This document shows, one piece after another, positions 1-31,778 of a DNA stretch of 64,000 bases. Below the pieces are notes generated by a model. That model saw nothing but the letters and a program-made list of their open reading frames with translations. It was not told the DNA's origin and searched no databases. The DNA comes from Salminus brasiliensis. Its lineage: Eukaryota > Chordata > Actinopteri > Characiformes > Bryconidae. Made by a program: the position numbers and the translations under genes. The stretch spans positions 34,734,741 to 34,798,740 of the forward strand of contig NC_132883.1 of assembly GCF_030463535.1 (NCBI RefSeq). Reading direction: 5' to 3'. Numbering within the stretch: position 1 is the first letter of the stretch; each line of letters opens with the position of its first letter.

Positions 1-73
1 GTTTGATGGAAGAAATACATAAATTCATCTGCTCATAATAATACAGATCATTCTTTCTTATGATATTACTCAC

Positions 74-187
74 CTTCTGTGTCCTCATCTGTCCAGGTAG
101 ACTGGGGAGCATTATGTTCAACTGCTGATGCTGGTGCATCTGGAAAGTCCTCAGAGACACTGTCCTCCATAGTGATGTTTACCGTAG
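74..187 (-). CDS. start-codon exon of a divergent gene (possible cfap74)
   Basis: On the minus strand a good acceptor (pyrimidine-rich, ending TTTGCAG) precedes 17 bases of 5' UTR and an ATG at 170. The reading frame (MEDSVSEDF..., then ...WTDEDTEG) is acidic and hydrophilic and stops at a strong donor, AAG|GTGAGT, after base 74. The coding part is 97 bases, so the next intron is in phase 1 and the gene continues beyond the left edge. No domain is visible in these 33 residues. Identity is inferred from arrangement: human CFAP74 is transcribed divergently from GABRD, as here, and also begins with an acidic MED-type N-terminus. The X-box beside exon 1 fits a ciliary gene. I am fairly sure this is a real exon and only moderately confident of the name. 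Confidence 0.5.
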
Positions 188-504
188 CTGCAAAGCAAAC
201 ACACAGGAACTGGTAGAACCCATCCAGTAAAAAATACTTGTATGCAAATATATATGTAAATAAAGACATTTACTCTTTTTCTTATTTCTAATTTTCTTTC
301 AGTTCAGTTGGTTCAGCACCAGAACTATTTTGCTGTTGCTCACATTTGATCTTTTTGCCGGCCAAAAGGAACCCTAAAATATGCTGTTGCAATTTTAGTT
401 GCTATACTGATGCATGTCATTGCTTTGCTGCAGTGACTTCTGCTTAAGTAAAATGCTCTACTTACATCTGTTTACTATGGAGCCCCTAAAGTGTCAAGGT
501 AAGG

Positions 505-722
505 AAATCTTGGTGGCTCAGCGATTAGAGCACTATAGCTGACAGGGTTGTGGGTTCCATAGCTGAGCTTGGCAAGCTGCCACTGTTGGGCCCCTAAGCA
601 AGGCCCTTCACCCTCCCTGCTCCCCGGCTGCCGCAAGAAATGGATGCTGGATGGGTTAAAGGCAGAAGCCAAATTTTATGTGTCCAGCACAAATTGTGAA
701 TATGGTTGTCTTGTCTTAGAGG
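505..722 (+). repeat. tRNA-derived SINE, family B
   Basis: This begins with a tRNA-like head: an A-box-like GGTGGCTCAGCGATTAGAG and a B-box-like GGGTTGTGGGTTCCA. The body follows with the sequence about a gap of 'gggcccctaagcaaggccc' and a run ending in TGTCTTGTCTTAG. Related copies lie at 10218-10473, 33601-33823, 37027-37085 and 43560-43860. The B box is damaged, so the copy is old. Confidence 0.6.
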
Positions 723-960
723 CATAAACCACTGCCTCAATTTAATAGTTTGTTTCCTAAATTCAATCAATTGTTCTCAGTGTTTATCAATTCGTTCCCT
801 CTATTTAATAAATTGTTTCCATAATTTATCAATTCGTTCCCTCTATCTAGTTATTTGTTCAACAGGGGGCGCTTTATCTAAACTGAGGGAACAATTTATT
901 AAACCGAGGGAATGATTCATTAAAACGAGGAGCTTTAATCAACTGAAGGTATGATTTATT
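721..960. repeat. inverted cluster of about 25-base units
   Basis: Units resembling TTTATCAATTCGTTCCCTC occur about four to five times on the plus strand from 730 to 865. After a short GGGGGCGC centre, the same unit appears in reverse complement (GAGGGAACAATTTATTAAA) three or four times up to 960. The block is a degenerate palindrome of tandem units. It lies in the intron between the two minus-strand exons, directly next to a SINE. Confidence 0.6.
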
Positions 961-1746
961 ACATCAATGAAATGTAAATATTAATGATTAATTATGAACT
1001 ATTATTTTGTTACCTTTTAGGGTCTCCGTATGTTAGACAGATAAGCACTGATGGCTTCACGGAACCACTAGTACAGTATCTAGCTAGCACTAGCTAACCT
1101 GTGGCGTTTCTGAATGATGGGTAGGAGTGTGATTCTATGTTAAGATGAAAACTTTCCATTAAGTCTTTCCATTAAGCTGATTTATGTGACATGATGCATT
1201 ATTCACATTGAAAATGCTAGCTAGCTTTTGTCATATTAATAATGGCAAAATAGTTTTGGGCACTTTTTTTGTACAACACCCTGCATGACCCTAAGAGACA
1301 CGGCCCCTTACCTCAAACTGCATCAGGCGGCGTATTCGTAACCATTCAGTCCAGCGTCAATAACTAACTTTGTGCTGTATTTAGACAAGGTTTCTAAAAC
1401 GGCGCAGTTCACACAGAACCACTCCGAATTAAAGTATGCAGAAATGTTTCCCATTTAACATAGCTAGCTATCACTACACTACATTTACAAACCACTGTTA
1501 GACTATCGTTCAGATAGCAGCCTGCGCCACTCACGTGAAGTTCAGAAGCTGAGAATTTAGCTAGTAGCTAGATAGCATTAGCTACATTAGCTAGCAGAGT
1601 CACAGGCGACTAAAGCAGTCTTGAATAGCTTCTTGTAATATTAACTACAGGAAACGTTCGCTGTTGTCGCCGTGTTGCTACTACTACTGCTTTCCTTCGT
1701 TGCCATTTTCTTTGCCATCACTTTTCACGGTGGTTTTCTGACTTAC

Positions 1747-1804
1747 CGTTTCTGTCCAAGAAGACAGGGCAAGCTGCTTCTGTTTGCTGTGTTGCCATGG
1801 ACAC
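1747..1804 (-). promoter_or_regulatory. non-coding first exon and X-box promoter of the minus-strand gene
   Basis: On the minus strand a strong donor, AACG|GTAAGT, lies at 1747/1746 and could join the acceptor at 188 to give a 5' UTR intron of about 1.56 kb. Just upstream, 1791-1804 reads GTGTCCATGGCAAC on the minus strand. This is a 14-base imperfect palindrome matching the RFX X-box plan of two half-sites with a 2-base spacer, with one perfect half-site (GGCAAC). RFX factors drive ciliary genes. The start point is not visible; exon 1 may be very short or include the X-box. Confidence 0.4.
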
Positions 1805-2623
1805 CGCAGCCGGGGAAAGGCCTAAGCGGAGCTGATCTGGGATCAGTGTATGTACAGAGATCTGGGAGTTTATTCATAGATGAAAGATTTCAGACGAACG
1901 CATGCATGGGCAGATGCACAATATATATTGAGTTTAATGTGGTATGCTTTTTCCTTATTAGCCTGATATACGTTTCAGTGGCTGTGGTGTGGTAGATGGA
2001 CATGTGTGTAGTCTGCTGTTTTGATCAGATGATTACCAATAGAGACGGATGGCAAAATCTTCAGTCATCTCGACCTACATAGAAAGCTTTGCTCAGAAAC
2101 AAATATAGAAGACAAATCAATATCTTCAGTGCATTTCTTCAGGCAAAACGTGGCTTGCAAAAGATCATATGGTGAATTTCTGTTTTATGGGTAATGGACC
2201 ATGCTAGAGAGAGAGAGAGAGTTCAGAGGCATTTCAGCTATCATTTGAATTTAAGCAAAAGATGTAAATACAAAAGAAGAACTTGGGCCTGTGTGAAGGG
2301 AAGAGGACTACGGGGGCAAATGAGAAATGGAAATTGCCCTTGTTTGCCATTTAGTTGAAGAGTAGTCATCATTGGATACAGATGGAAGATGGCAGACAGA
2401 TTGCTGCTTGTATAGTTGATAAGCATCTTTCCCCCATCAGCAGGATTTCAGGAGAAGGCGAGAACCCTGAATAAGCTGAAAAAGGCTAGGACACTATTGT
2501 TCATTTGCACTGCTGGCAAATCAGAACTTATCAGTCATAGCCATTCTTGAAATGGTTCTGATTATAGCTACACTTGGTTCTGTTTGGTATGCATTTGGGT
2601 GTGGGCGTATACCTATGTTCCTC

Positions 2624-3171
2624 AGACTAGGCTACGTTTACATTGGATACGTTTTTTTGCTCAAATCTGATCTTTCTGTCTTGGCAGTTCACTTTCATGC
2701 TCGTAAGTGACCCATGTTTGTCATTGGTTGGAATAAACCTGAAATTACCCGCAGAAATGCAGTCTTTCATCATCAATTTTTTTTCAATAATCTGATTTTG
2801 AGTTCGCACATGAAACAAATTACATCTGTCTTACATTTAAAGGGTCCTTAAAATGCCTGTATTCTCTGTTTTTTCTTTGGCGTAGCTGGGACAGGGATCC
2901 ATGTTAGGCTAAAAGCTCGCTAATCACTAGATAAGTGGCTTTTACCATCTCTTCTCTCTAAAGTCTATTTCCCAAAAACAAACTGGGCTACCGACGAGCC
3001 ATCTGAAAAAAAAAATAGTCGGGTATTTCACTCTGAGGCAAAATAACAGGGCTGTAAATAGGCGTATTTAAGGAAAGAACAAAAGAGATTTAAGCTCCAG
3101 TTCTATAATGTAAACGCAATCTGACATTTGAGTAGGCCCAGCATTCTTTGTCCTGATTTCTGCTGAACAAG
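2624..3171. repeat. copy 1 of a 547-bp near-identical duplication
   Basis: This 548-base stretch recurs in the same orientation at 5485-6031. I see about three substitutions and one length change in a poly-A run. Copy 1 lacks the 43-base direct repeats that border copy 2, so it is the likely source. A motif containing GTTTACATT near its start is matched by an inverted AATGTAAAC near its end (about 3110), so it may itself be part of an old DNA transposon. The 63-codon minus-strand open frame inside it shows no coding features. Confidence 0.85.
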
Positions 3172-5442
3172 GAGGAAAGGGGGAGGACTCTTTTGCAAGA
3201 ACAGCATTTATGCCGAAGGCTGTCAACATCACCGATCCTACTGACTGGTCAAGAGGTCGCAAATGAACAGGCATAGGTACAGTTCTGACGAGTGGTCAGA
3301 TGGAGCAGCCTTTAATGCGTCCTTTACTTGCTCGTGCTCCCTTGGGGTTGAGAGGTGGAAACCAGGGCAGGTAGGAATGCATGAGAAAATGCTTGCTGCG
3401 TTTCAAACCTCTGGAGAACGACAGTGACACAGATTCTCCCACCAACAGCTGAGTTTCTTCCACACTGTACTGGCTTTTGTTTGGTGGATGAGCAAAAGCA
3501 AAAGTAGGCTAGTCCTACCTTTGCACCCTATGTGTAGGCCAGTGAAGTGCTGACATACTACTGACTACAGCCTGAAAGCTTCTTTGTGGTAATGGTAGAG
3601 GGAGAGTTTAGTGTGATCCTTTCTCCACCACTTAAGAGTAATCTTTGTGCTAAGCTGCGTTTGGGAAACCTATTATAAGTGGTCAATCAAGACAACTTAA
3701 AAAGAAAATGGCTAGTTTGCTAGAATGGACCACGTTCTGAGATGCAACGGTGCAGAGGGTGGGCTCAGAATATTTTTGGCTTGGAGTCCATTTGTGAGAT
3801 GAGTGATGGAAGAAAGGGAGGAGACGGGATGGAGGTGGGTGTGGCGTTTGTTCGTCGAGTTGGACTGAGAAGAGGTTATATAAAAGGCTTGAGGGTCAGG
3901 AGGAGGAGGAGTTTGAGACGTGGTCCTTCTCCCAAAATTCTGTTATGTCATAACTCCATTAAAATATTGACATAAAAATGTACGTATTATATAAGACTAT
4001 ATAAATCTTTGCATATATTTCTTTTTATATATTTAAGGATTAGCCCACCCCTGCATCACCTGAGCCAAACCATTACCCTCTGCAGGGGTGTTGCTGTCCT
4101 ATAAGGGTGGATTAAAGAATCATAATCTACAGACCTTAGTCTGTAATACTACCATAAAATACTACTAAACCCTTTAACTTAGGCTTAAGTAATGTTTAAG
4201 TAAGGTTTTACACTATTATGTTATATTCTCTGTAGTGTGTGCATCTATTATATATTGTTTTGATTCATCTAGGGATAACAGAAGATTGCTAAATAAGAAA
4301 CAGTGATTCCTTTGCTACTCTGATCTCACTAAAGTAGGTGTTCCATGCCCTGTAAAGTGCTAAAAATATCCAGAGTCCATTATTGGCCTACATAATAATA
4401 GGTCTCATTCACAGCTACAGCACATGAGTGAGAAATCACATTGAAATGGACATACAGTAAGGGCAGAAGAAAATGCCAAGGTGGTCATTTTGAACACCCA
4501 GGCATCTGAAGAAAAAAAGGAAACAAGACAATGACTAGCCAGTCGGAACATCAACCAGTCCAGCACACCAGCCTGAAATGAACCCGGACCTTTTTCACTT
4601 TTTAGTCCATGTCCCTGGTCATTGATTTGTCGTTTCATACCATTTAAGACAAATGATTTGCCAGTGTGATACCACCTCCCTGTCATCAAGCGAAAATGCT
4701 AAGCTAGCTCACAGACCCTCTCTAACACTGTACATCACTCAGGGAGTTAGGACTCTAAACTGTGCAGTGCTAACATGTGATTGATTCTCATAATCTGATG
4801 TCTTAACTCTGAACTAAATTATAGGAATATGAATAAATTAAGTACTAATATTAAAATTATACTAATACTATAATATTATCATATATATTTATATAACATT
4901 AATTTAACATTATTAATGTATCATTATATTTTGAAAGATGTATGAATTCAATATGTAGTTTATGTAATTATACGAGTAAGGAGTGTGGGCCCTCATATGT
5001 GCCTGTGCAGTTAAACAAATAACACTAAAGCCATATTCGAATTGGATTTGAATCCCACCCAGATAAGCATCTCTGTGATTTTCTAGGAAGGTGTCAACTG
5101 GCACTGGTTTGTGAGGGGTATTTGGGTGAAGCTGGAGTCAGTTCAATGCACAGGAATCCTTAAGACCATGGTTCTCAAAACAGAGTCTGCGATTTGTCCC
5201 CTAAGCCAGTATAAACCTTGACATGAGCCGAAAGAAATGTTTTATGGGCCACTACACACTCATCAGTCTGAAAAAAGGCCAAACCTGACAAGTACAATGG
5301 TAACTACACTAAGTTTGGTTTTGGGGAGAACAGATAAGATCATAGACTAAACCATAATGTACTCTGTCTCAATTTTCTAGCAAACAAGAACACAAAGCTA
5401 GCGCAGCTGAAACTGGTAGAAAACACACTGATTACACAAAAA

Positions 5443-6074
5443 AAATGTTCAAACTCACACACAAATGAGGAGAACAACTCCTGAAGACTAGGCTACGTTT
5501 ACATTGGATAAGTTTTTTTGCTCAAATCTGATCTTTCTGTCTTGGCAGTTCACTTTCATGCTCGTAAGTGACCCATGTTTGTCATTGGTTGGAATAAACC
5601 TGAAATTACCCGCAGAAACGCAGTCTTTCATCATCAATTTTTTTTCAATAATCTGATTTTGAGTTCGCACATGAAACAAATTACATCTGTCTTACATTTA
5701 AAGGGTCCTTAAAATGCCTGTATTCTCTGTTTTTTCTTTGGCGTAGCTGGGACAGGGATCCATGTTAGGCTAAAAGCTCGCTAATCACTAGATAAGTGGC
5801 TTTTACCATCTCTTCTCTCTAACGTCTATTTCCCAAAAACAAACTGGGCTACCGACGAGCCATCTGAAAAAAAAATAGTCGGGTATTTCACTCTGAGGCA
5901 AAATAACAGGGCTGTAAATAGGCGTATTTAAGGAAAGAACAAAAGAGATTTAAGCTCCAGTTCTATAATGTAAACGCAATCTGACATTTGAGTAGGCCCA
6001 GCATTCTTTGTCCTGATTTCTGCTGAACAAGAAATGTTCAAACTCACACACAAATGAGGAGAACAACTCCTGAA
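5443..6074. repeat. copy 2 of the 547-bp duplication with 43-base flanking repeats
   Basis: The copied segment is 5485-6031. It is bordered by two identical 43-base sequences, 5443-5485 and 6032-6074, beginning AAATGTTCAAACTCACAC and ending CAACTCCTGAA. Removing one border and the insert restores a continuous pre-insertion sequence. The arrangement resembles insertion at a widely staggered break, with the filler copied from the site 2.9 kb upstream. The near-identity of the copies implies a recent event. Confidence 0.85.
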
Positions 6075-6174
6075 AAAAAAAAAATAGATTCTGGGCACTA
6101 TTTGTAACTGTGTAACTGTGTGGAGCGATCGCATGCTCCTGCTACAGCATGTGCTCTCATCAAATATGTATTTG

Positions 6175-6300
6175 CGCAAAATTAAAGCAGCATTATGCAA
6201 GAATTTGTGTTTTTTTTGCTCCTGGGCTCCCACTGCAGCTGGTGGAGTGTCATTCCCTTTCACTCCACTGCCGTAAATACCAATTGCGCTTTGAGCTCTC
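6175..6300 (-). repeat. interspersed repeat, family D (minus copy)
   Basis: Read on the minus strand this contains GGGAGCCCAGGAGCAAAA followed by a segment ending in ATAATGCTGCTTTAAT. The same order (gagggagcccagaagcaa, then attgctgctttaat) occurs at 35045-35160. Partial copies lie at 36735-36800 and 38686-38790. The family is not identified. It overlaps no gene and sits about 1.4 kb upstream of gabrd. Confidence 0.45.
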
Positions 6301-6716
6301 CTATGTGGACAGCTATGAATGTGCATTTGCTGACAAGCTGAGAGACATAGAACCGGCATCTGAGATGCTGAAGAAGCTTGTAGGCTGAGGCTGTGGAGTA
6401 TATAGGTTATACCGGTACATAGTCACCGTACAGTGGTAATGACAAAGACACCATTCACCATACACCACAAGTCAGTGTACAATCGACGTGAAGCTGTTTT
6501 TTTAAGGTCAACATGCTACATAGTGTTGATGAGCTTTAAACAGTTGGACTGTATTCATAACATAAACTCTAACCTTGTAATAAAGAAAACTCTAAAATGT
6601 CACATGACAAAACATTTATTTGCCAGAGTTTGCCTTTTTTTTTTCTTCTTCTCAAGTTCCTTATATGGGTGTGATGCAGACTACAGAATGCGAGTTCTGT
6701 AGTCTGTAGTTCTGTA

Positions 6717-6917
6717 GAAAGCAGCTGATGTTACCTCATCACCTTCTGGAAGCTGCAGTCAACAGCTTTTCAATTAAGCTGCTGCAACGAAGCAACGCTG
6801 AAGGTTCCTCGCTCCCTATCTGTACAGGGATCTCAAATCTGTAGCCTGTTTGCTTTGAAGATGCCTTTGTACTGGGTCAGGCACACACACACTCACACAC
6901 ACACACGCCTGTGTACT
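6717..6917. repeat. gabrd: 200-bp direct duplication, copy A (upstream of gabrd)
   Basis: The stretch from GAAAGCAGCTGATG through the CA-rich end GCCTGTGTACT recurs at 8983-9181. I see one substitution and two bases of CA-repeat length difference. Copy A is about 750 bases upstream of the gabrd start codon and copy B is in intron 1, so the pair brackets the promoter and first exon. Just before copy A, 6678-6705 forms a small perfect hairpin with 11-base arms and a 6-base loop. Confidence 0.85.
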
Positions 6918-6999
6918 GTTCAGGGGTCTGCAAACTGTGATAGAATAGACTGTAAAGTTTTCACTGAGCTAAGGACAGCGTGCTCACTCCCTCACACTC

Positions 7000-7670
7000 A
7001 CTGCCCACTTTTCCAGCGACCCTCTGGTTCTCCACGTGTGAGTGTGCGTTCATCTCCGCTTCACCTGCTTATTGTGTTCTGGTTCTCCGCCCACTCATGC
7101 ATATTTATAAATGCGCGTGCCTTTGAATCCAGCCGTTCTGAATAAAGAGTCCAGTAGTCGTTGTGTTTTTCTCCTTAAATTGTTCTGTCAACTTTTGGTC
7201 GAAATGATCTTTAAAAATAGACTTGAAAAAGAAGACCAAACGTCGGGCTAATCGTCCAGTGCCAAATTATCTGCGAAATGAAATCAGATCAAGTTCCCGT
7301 GACGACTGGGAACGGAGGAGTTTCGCGGAGAGCTCTGCTATTATATAATAGCCGAGGACTGTCGTTTTAAAGTCGTGGCCGATTGAATCTGACGTTGTTC
7401 TCGAAGCGGGGGGGGGGGGGGGGGGGGGGTACACAAAGAGAGAGCGAGAGAGAGAGAGAGAGAGAACGCGCGCGAGAGGGGGAGGAAGAGGGAGCGCTCG
7501 AGAGAGAGAGAGAGAGAGCGAGCGTCGTGTGTGAGAGTTTAGCGCTGCGCTAGAAGCACCAAGTTGGCTGAAGGGACGGATATATCCGCCTGAAACATGT
7601 CTCTTCTCGGCTGTTCTCCTTCCTCGGCTCCTCTAACTCGGGCTTAACCTCTCGTCAGGAAAACTTCAAA
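7000..7670 (+). promoter_or_regulatory. gabrd: gabrd promoter and 5' leader region
   Basis: CpG density rises here compared with the flanks. A TATA-like TATTTATAAATG lies near 7102. From 7408 to 7429 there is a run of 22 G. It is followed by GA-rich repeats (about 7437-7470 and 7500-7520) broken by CGCG motifs, typical of GAGA-rich CpG promoters. The ATG at 7671 lies in AAAATGG. The transcription start cannot be fixed from sequence alone. Confidence 0.5.
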
Positions 7671-28208
<20,538 letters not shown>

Positions 28209-29326
28209 TTTACCGAGGCCTCAGTACTGGATGCATGTAAATAGATCAGTGAAGCAAAGTGGTGCCAAAACTGTGTGACAGATTTTCTGACATTGGATCA
28301 TTAGGACGATTAAACTGTTGGACTGTTGGAATTACTATGGACTTTTATGTACTTTTACAATGCCAGACTGTCATTTGTTGTGGATGGCTGATCTTCAGCT
28401 GGACTTTGCAATGAGAAGCTGTGGTGAAGCTCAGTAATCTCTCAGATTAAACCTGGAGAAACATGGGAAAGTGCCAGAAGAACTGCTTCGTATTAGGAAT
28501 GTCGGACCTCGCTTTTGCACCCTCACTTACACTCACACACTTTCTTCATGTGTTACTGTACTTTGTGTTACGTTGCAGTTGATTCTGACCTCGTCTCTGC
28601 AACAACATCTGCCCTGTTTCGGCTGAAGTCCAGTGTCCTCAGAGTAGAAATTTCAGCTAAAAACTGATAAGATCAAATGACAGACAGACAACTTTGCATG
28701 ACAGCTATACTGTAGTAAGTTTTTGTTCATTATTAATCCATTCTTTCATCTACAATTAATCTACAGGATTGTTTTTGACTGTCCTCGGATTCATTCATAA
28801 AAATTTAAGTAAAACCGAGACCTTTAACTCTGACTTGAGACAACGACTAAAAAAGGAGTTCCACTTTCATGAAAGAAGAGCTTAAAGACCACAAGTTAAG
28901 TAACGAACCTGTTGTGGTGTGAATGTAGACCTAAGGCCTGTGTTCTCCCACGGAACCAAGCCATATATGATACATTTTGATCAGTGTTATGATTGACCTC
29001 AACAAGCCTAATGCATGTTAGTATACAAAACATAACCTTAGATAGCATATTCTAGATATATTTATTTATTTATAATACGACGACCAGAAGTGGGAAGTAA
29101 TGATGTAAACATTTATGGCAGGTATATACACTCACCGTCTAATTTATTAGAAACCCCTCCCCTGTTACTCACTCATCAGTTTAGGTCCTTTGTATATCTG
29201 CACAGTTGCAATCTGTAGCCCATCTGTTATCATGCATAAAATGCAGCACCATGGGATGTAGGGGTGCGGGAGGGGCACAGCACAGAAAAATATTTTTGGA
29301 AAATTAAAAAAAAAATCGAAATAAAA
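28209..29326 (+). other. gabrd: gabrd 3' untranslated region and possible poly-A signal
   Basis: No coding signal follows the stop. The first about 900 bases are free of recognisable repeats, as expected of a 3' UTR. The nearest AATAAA is at 29320-29325, in an A-rich stretch beyond a fragment (about 29128-29230) of a dispersed repeat beginning CACTCACCGTCTAATTTATT. An ATTAAA at 28309 is closer but early. The true end cannot be fixed. Confidence 0.35.
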
Positions 29327-30085
29327 ATTAATGATATAATAAATAATGGGTTGTTTTCTGTTTTTTCATATGAAGGGTTTCCAGACACGTAATGCCCGAC
29401 TGTAACTGTGAGAGAAAACAAACTGTTTGTATAACAGTATGATTTATCACAGTATTTGTATTGCTACTTCACTATGACAGGACCGTATGCTCTACGGCAG
29501 TATTGGCTAGATCAGTTAGAGCACTGTGAGAAGCTGCAGGGTAAAAACAAACACTGACCCTGTTCATGACTAGGTTAATTAGGACCATGTTATTACTAGA
29601 GGAGTATAAAGACCCCCATGGCTGAGCTGTGAAGCAGTGGTCTCTGGAATGATGTTGCTCCATTCAATACTTCTGGGATGAGTTGGGGAGGTGGGGCGGT
29701 GATCGTCCAACATACTGATCTCACTAATGCTTTTGTCCTCACAGCAATGTTCTAAAATCTAGTAAAGCTCAGTTTTCCTCACCCACACGGCAACATTAAA
29801 AACACACATCTCCACCTTGGAGAGCATATAAGAACTGCAGACAAAAACCTCAGTTTTTAAAAACCTGTCCATATACATGTGGACAGGACCTTAGTCAGTA
29901 GTGGCCCAGCTGAGTGTTAGCATTTGCACATCTTTGCAATCTAAAGCAGCTAAATGCATTCATTAGAAGGGGTGTCTACAAACATTTGAACACATAGTGT
30001 ATGCTATATAGCCCCATTACATTATTCACTCAATTGTAAACTAAGCTGATTGTGAGCCGTCTTACCTTAAATCAGGTAAGCAGAT

Positions 30086-30892
30086 TAGCTTGGAGACAAT
30101 CTTGCTGGTGTACAGTTAAGAATGCATTGGTTTCCATGCAGAATTTGTCAGCTCTTTATTTATGCCCACTTAATGACCACTCCTTCCTTTCTCTCTCTTA
30201 GGTTGTGTTCTCAGGTAGTATACAGGTGATGTTAACACTCAGCTTGTTCTGTCCCTGTAGTTTTTTTTGTTTTGCTTTTTTTTTTTTACCCATTTACAAC
30301 CAGCAACAACCTCTTTACAAACTGCTTCAACATGCTCTGATGCATTAGCTAGCAGACACCTCTGCCAACCAGCATCACACTGAAGCGATATGGGGAGAAA
30401 GAGCAAGCCATCTACCCACCTGAAGGGAGTGAGGCCAATTGTGCTCTCTTAGATTCCGCCTGCTGATGACCCCATATTCAAACCAGCAATCCTCGGGTCA
30501 TAGCGGCAGCGCTTTAGTCCACTGGACCACTCAGAGCACTCAGGATGCAGTGAAACTGTGTTTCCAGGAATGATGGTGTTCTATCCAATACCTTTAGAAT
30601 GAGTTGGAATGGTGATAATTCAACATTCTGACCTCACTAATGCTCCAAAAACTATTTTTTATACCCTTGATTTCGGACGAAATGATGAATGAGCAGGCGT
30701 CCCGGTACTTTTGTCCATATAATCCATATCAAATACAACATATAAACATCACCTGTATACTACCTGAGAACACAACCTAAGAGAGAGAAAGGAAGGAGTG
30801 GTCATTAAGTGGGCATAAATAAAGAGCTGGCAAATTCTGCATGGCAACAAATGGGCTCTTAACTGTACACCAGCAAGGTTGTCTCCAAGCTA
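30086..30892. repeat. 148-bp inverted arms around a 511-bp interior
   Basis: 30086-30233 (TAGCTTGGAGACAATCTTGC ... TACAGGTGATGTT) is repeated in reverse complement at 30745-30892 with only a few mismatches. The interior contains a family C SINE (about 30330-30545, minus) and a MITE end (30545-30722, minus). The arms do not resemble the ends of any element I know. Confidence 0.8.
30330..30545 (-). repeat. tRNA-derived SINE, family C
   Basis: On the minus strand it begins with an A-box-like GTGGTCCAGTGGACTAAAG and a B-box-like GCTGGTTTGAATATG. A body follows containing GAGCACAATTGGCCTCACTC. Fragments occur at 34855-34915 (plus), about 37330-37500 (minus) and 63830-64000 (minus). Confidence 0.55.
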
Positions 30893-31567
30893 GGTGTTTA
30901 AAATAAAGTAAACGGACATGGGCAAAGATTTTTAGATGTGGTGTCACCTCTGGACTTGCAAGCACGGATGTCATAAGCTGAAGGAGGAGGAGCAATGATG
31001 AAGCAGCGTAAAAACACTGTGCAAAGCACAGCAGTTGAAGGAACAAGCGAATTAACTCTCATTATAAATGTAAATCCCCGCTGACTGTGTGCAGTCTCTG
31101 CTGAGAAATGCAACTTCAAAGTGTCTGTGGAAGGAAGGAAAGGATAACATGTAGGAAGACAGGAGCGGGGTTGAGAAAACGAGGGCAAGGAAGAGGCCTG
31201 AAAAGCTCACTTTTCTTAGATGACTTCATTTTTAAGAAAAAGCTGATGAAGAGCTGCTTCTCCATTCTTTTTAAATACACTTATTGCAGTGCAAAAGTTA
31301 AATGATAAATAAAACTAATAAAACTACTCTATTTCTGTTTTATTTATTTATCTTGGAGTTTGGCTTACATTATCCACAGGTGTTGTTTAAAAGACATAAA
31401 GCTCATGTTGGAAGGGAACGGTGTGTGAATAGTAATAGAGGTAGAAGTAGATGTTTGTGTGCAGTCTGAAGTTTGCATTTTGGATTTTGTGGGAAGATGT
31501 GCAAAGCAGACCAGGCTCATGGACATGGCTGGATAAATTGTGTGAAAATAGGGCCCTCTACTGGATG

Positions 31568-31778
31568 TGGTTGGGGTGGTGCAACAGATAACACTTCTAC
31601 CTGCCAGTGAGCTATTACACCCTGTGGAAGACTGGAGTTTATTTCCCAGCCTGGGTGATATAAGTGCAATACGGTTCCTTGGGTGAGACCCTTAACAGTG
31701 CATTGGCCCATCTCTGTAATACGAGTTACCTTGTTAGTTACTCTGGATAAGAGCGTCATCTAAATAAATGTAAATGTA
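31568..31778 (+). repeat. tRNA-derived SINE, family A (plus copy)
   Basis: It has a decayed tRNA-like head (GGGGTGGTGCAACAGATAAC), the body segment TTCCTTGGGTGAGACCCTTA, and the shared tail TACTCTGGATAAGAGCGTC, then AAATAAATGTAAATGT. Confidence 0.65.

Noticed and set aside
312..320. TTCAGCACC, half of an RE1/NRSF site
   Set aside because: The second half-site (GGACAGCGCC-like) is missing at every usual spacing, so the motif is probably a chance match.
1672..1995. A 107-codon plus-strand frame with a leucine-rich start
   Set aside because: It begins in a CTA/CTG-rich stretch, has no splice or domain support, and overlaps the minus-strand exon 1/X-box region.
3876..3895. TATA-like TTATATAAAAGGC followed by a short frame
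   Set aside because: No first exon, donor or coding similarity follows. The frame beginning at 3742 starts before the TATA box and looks random.
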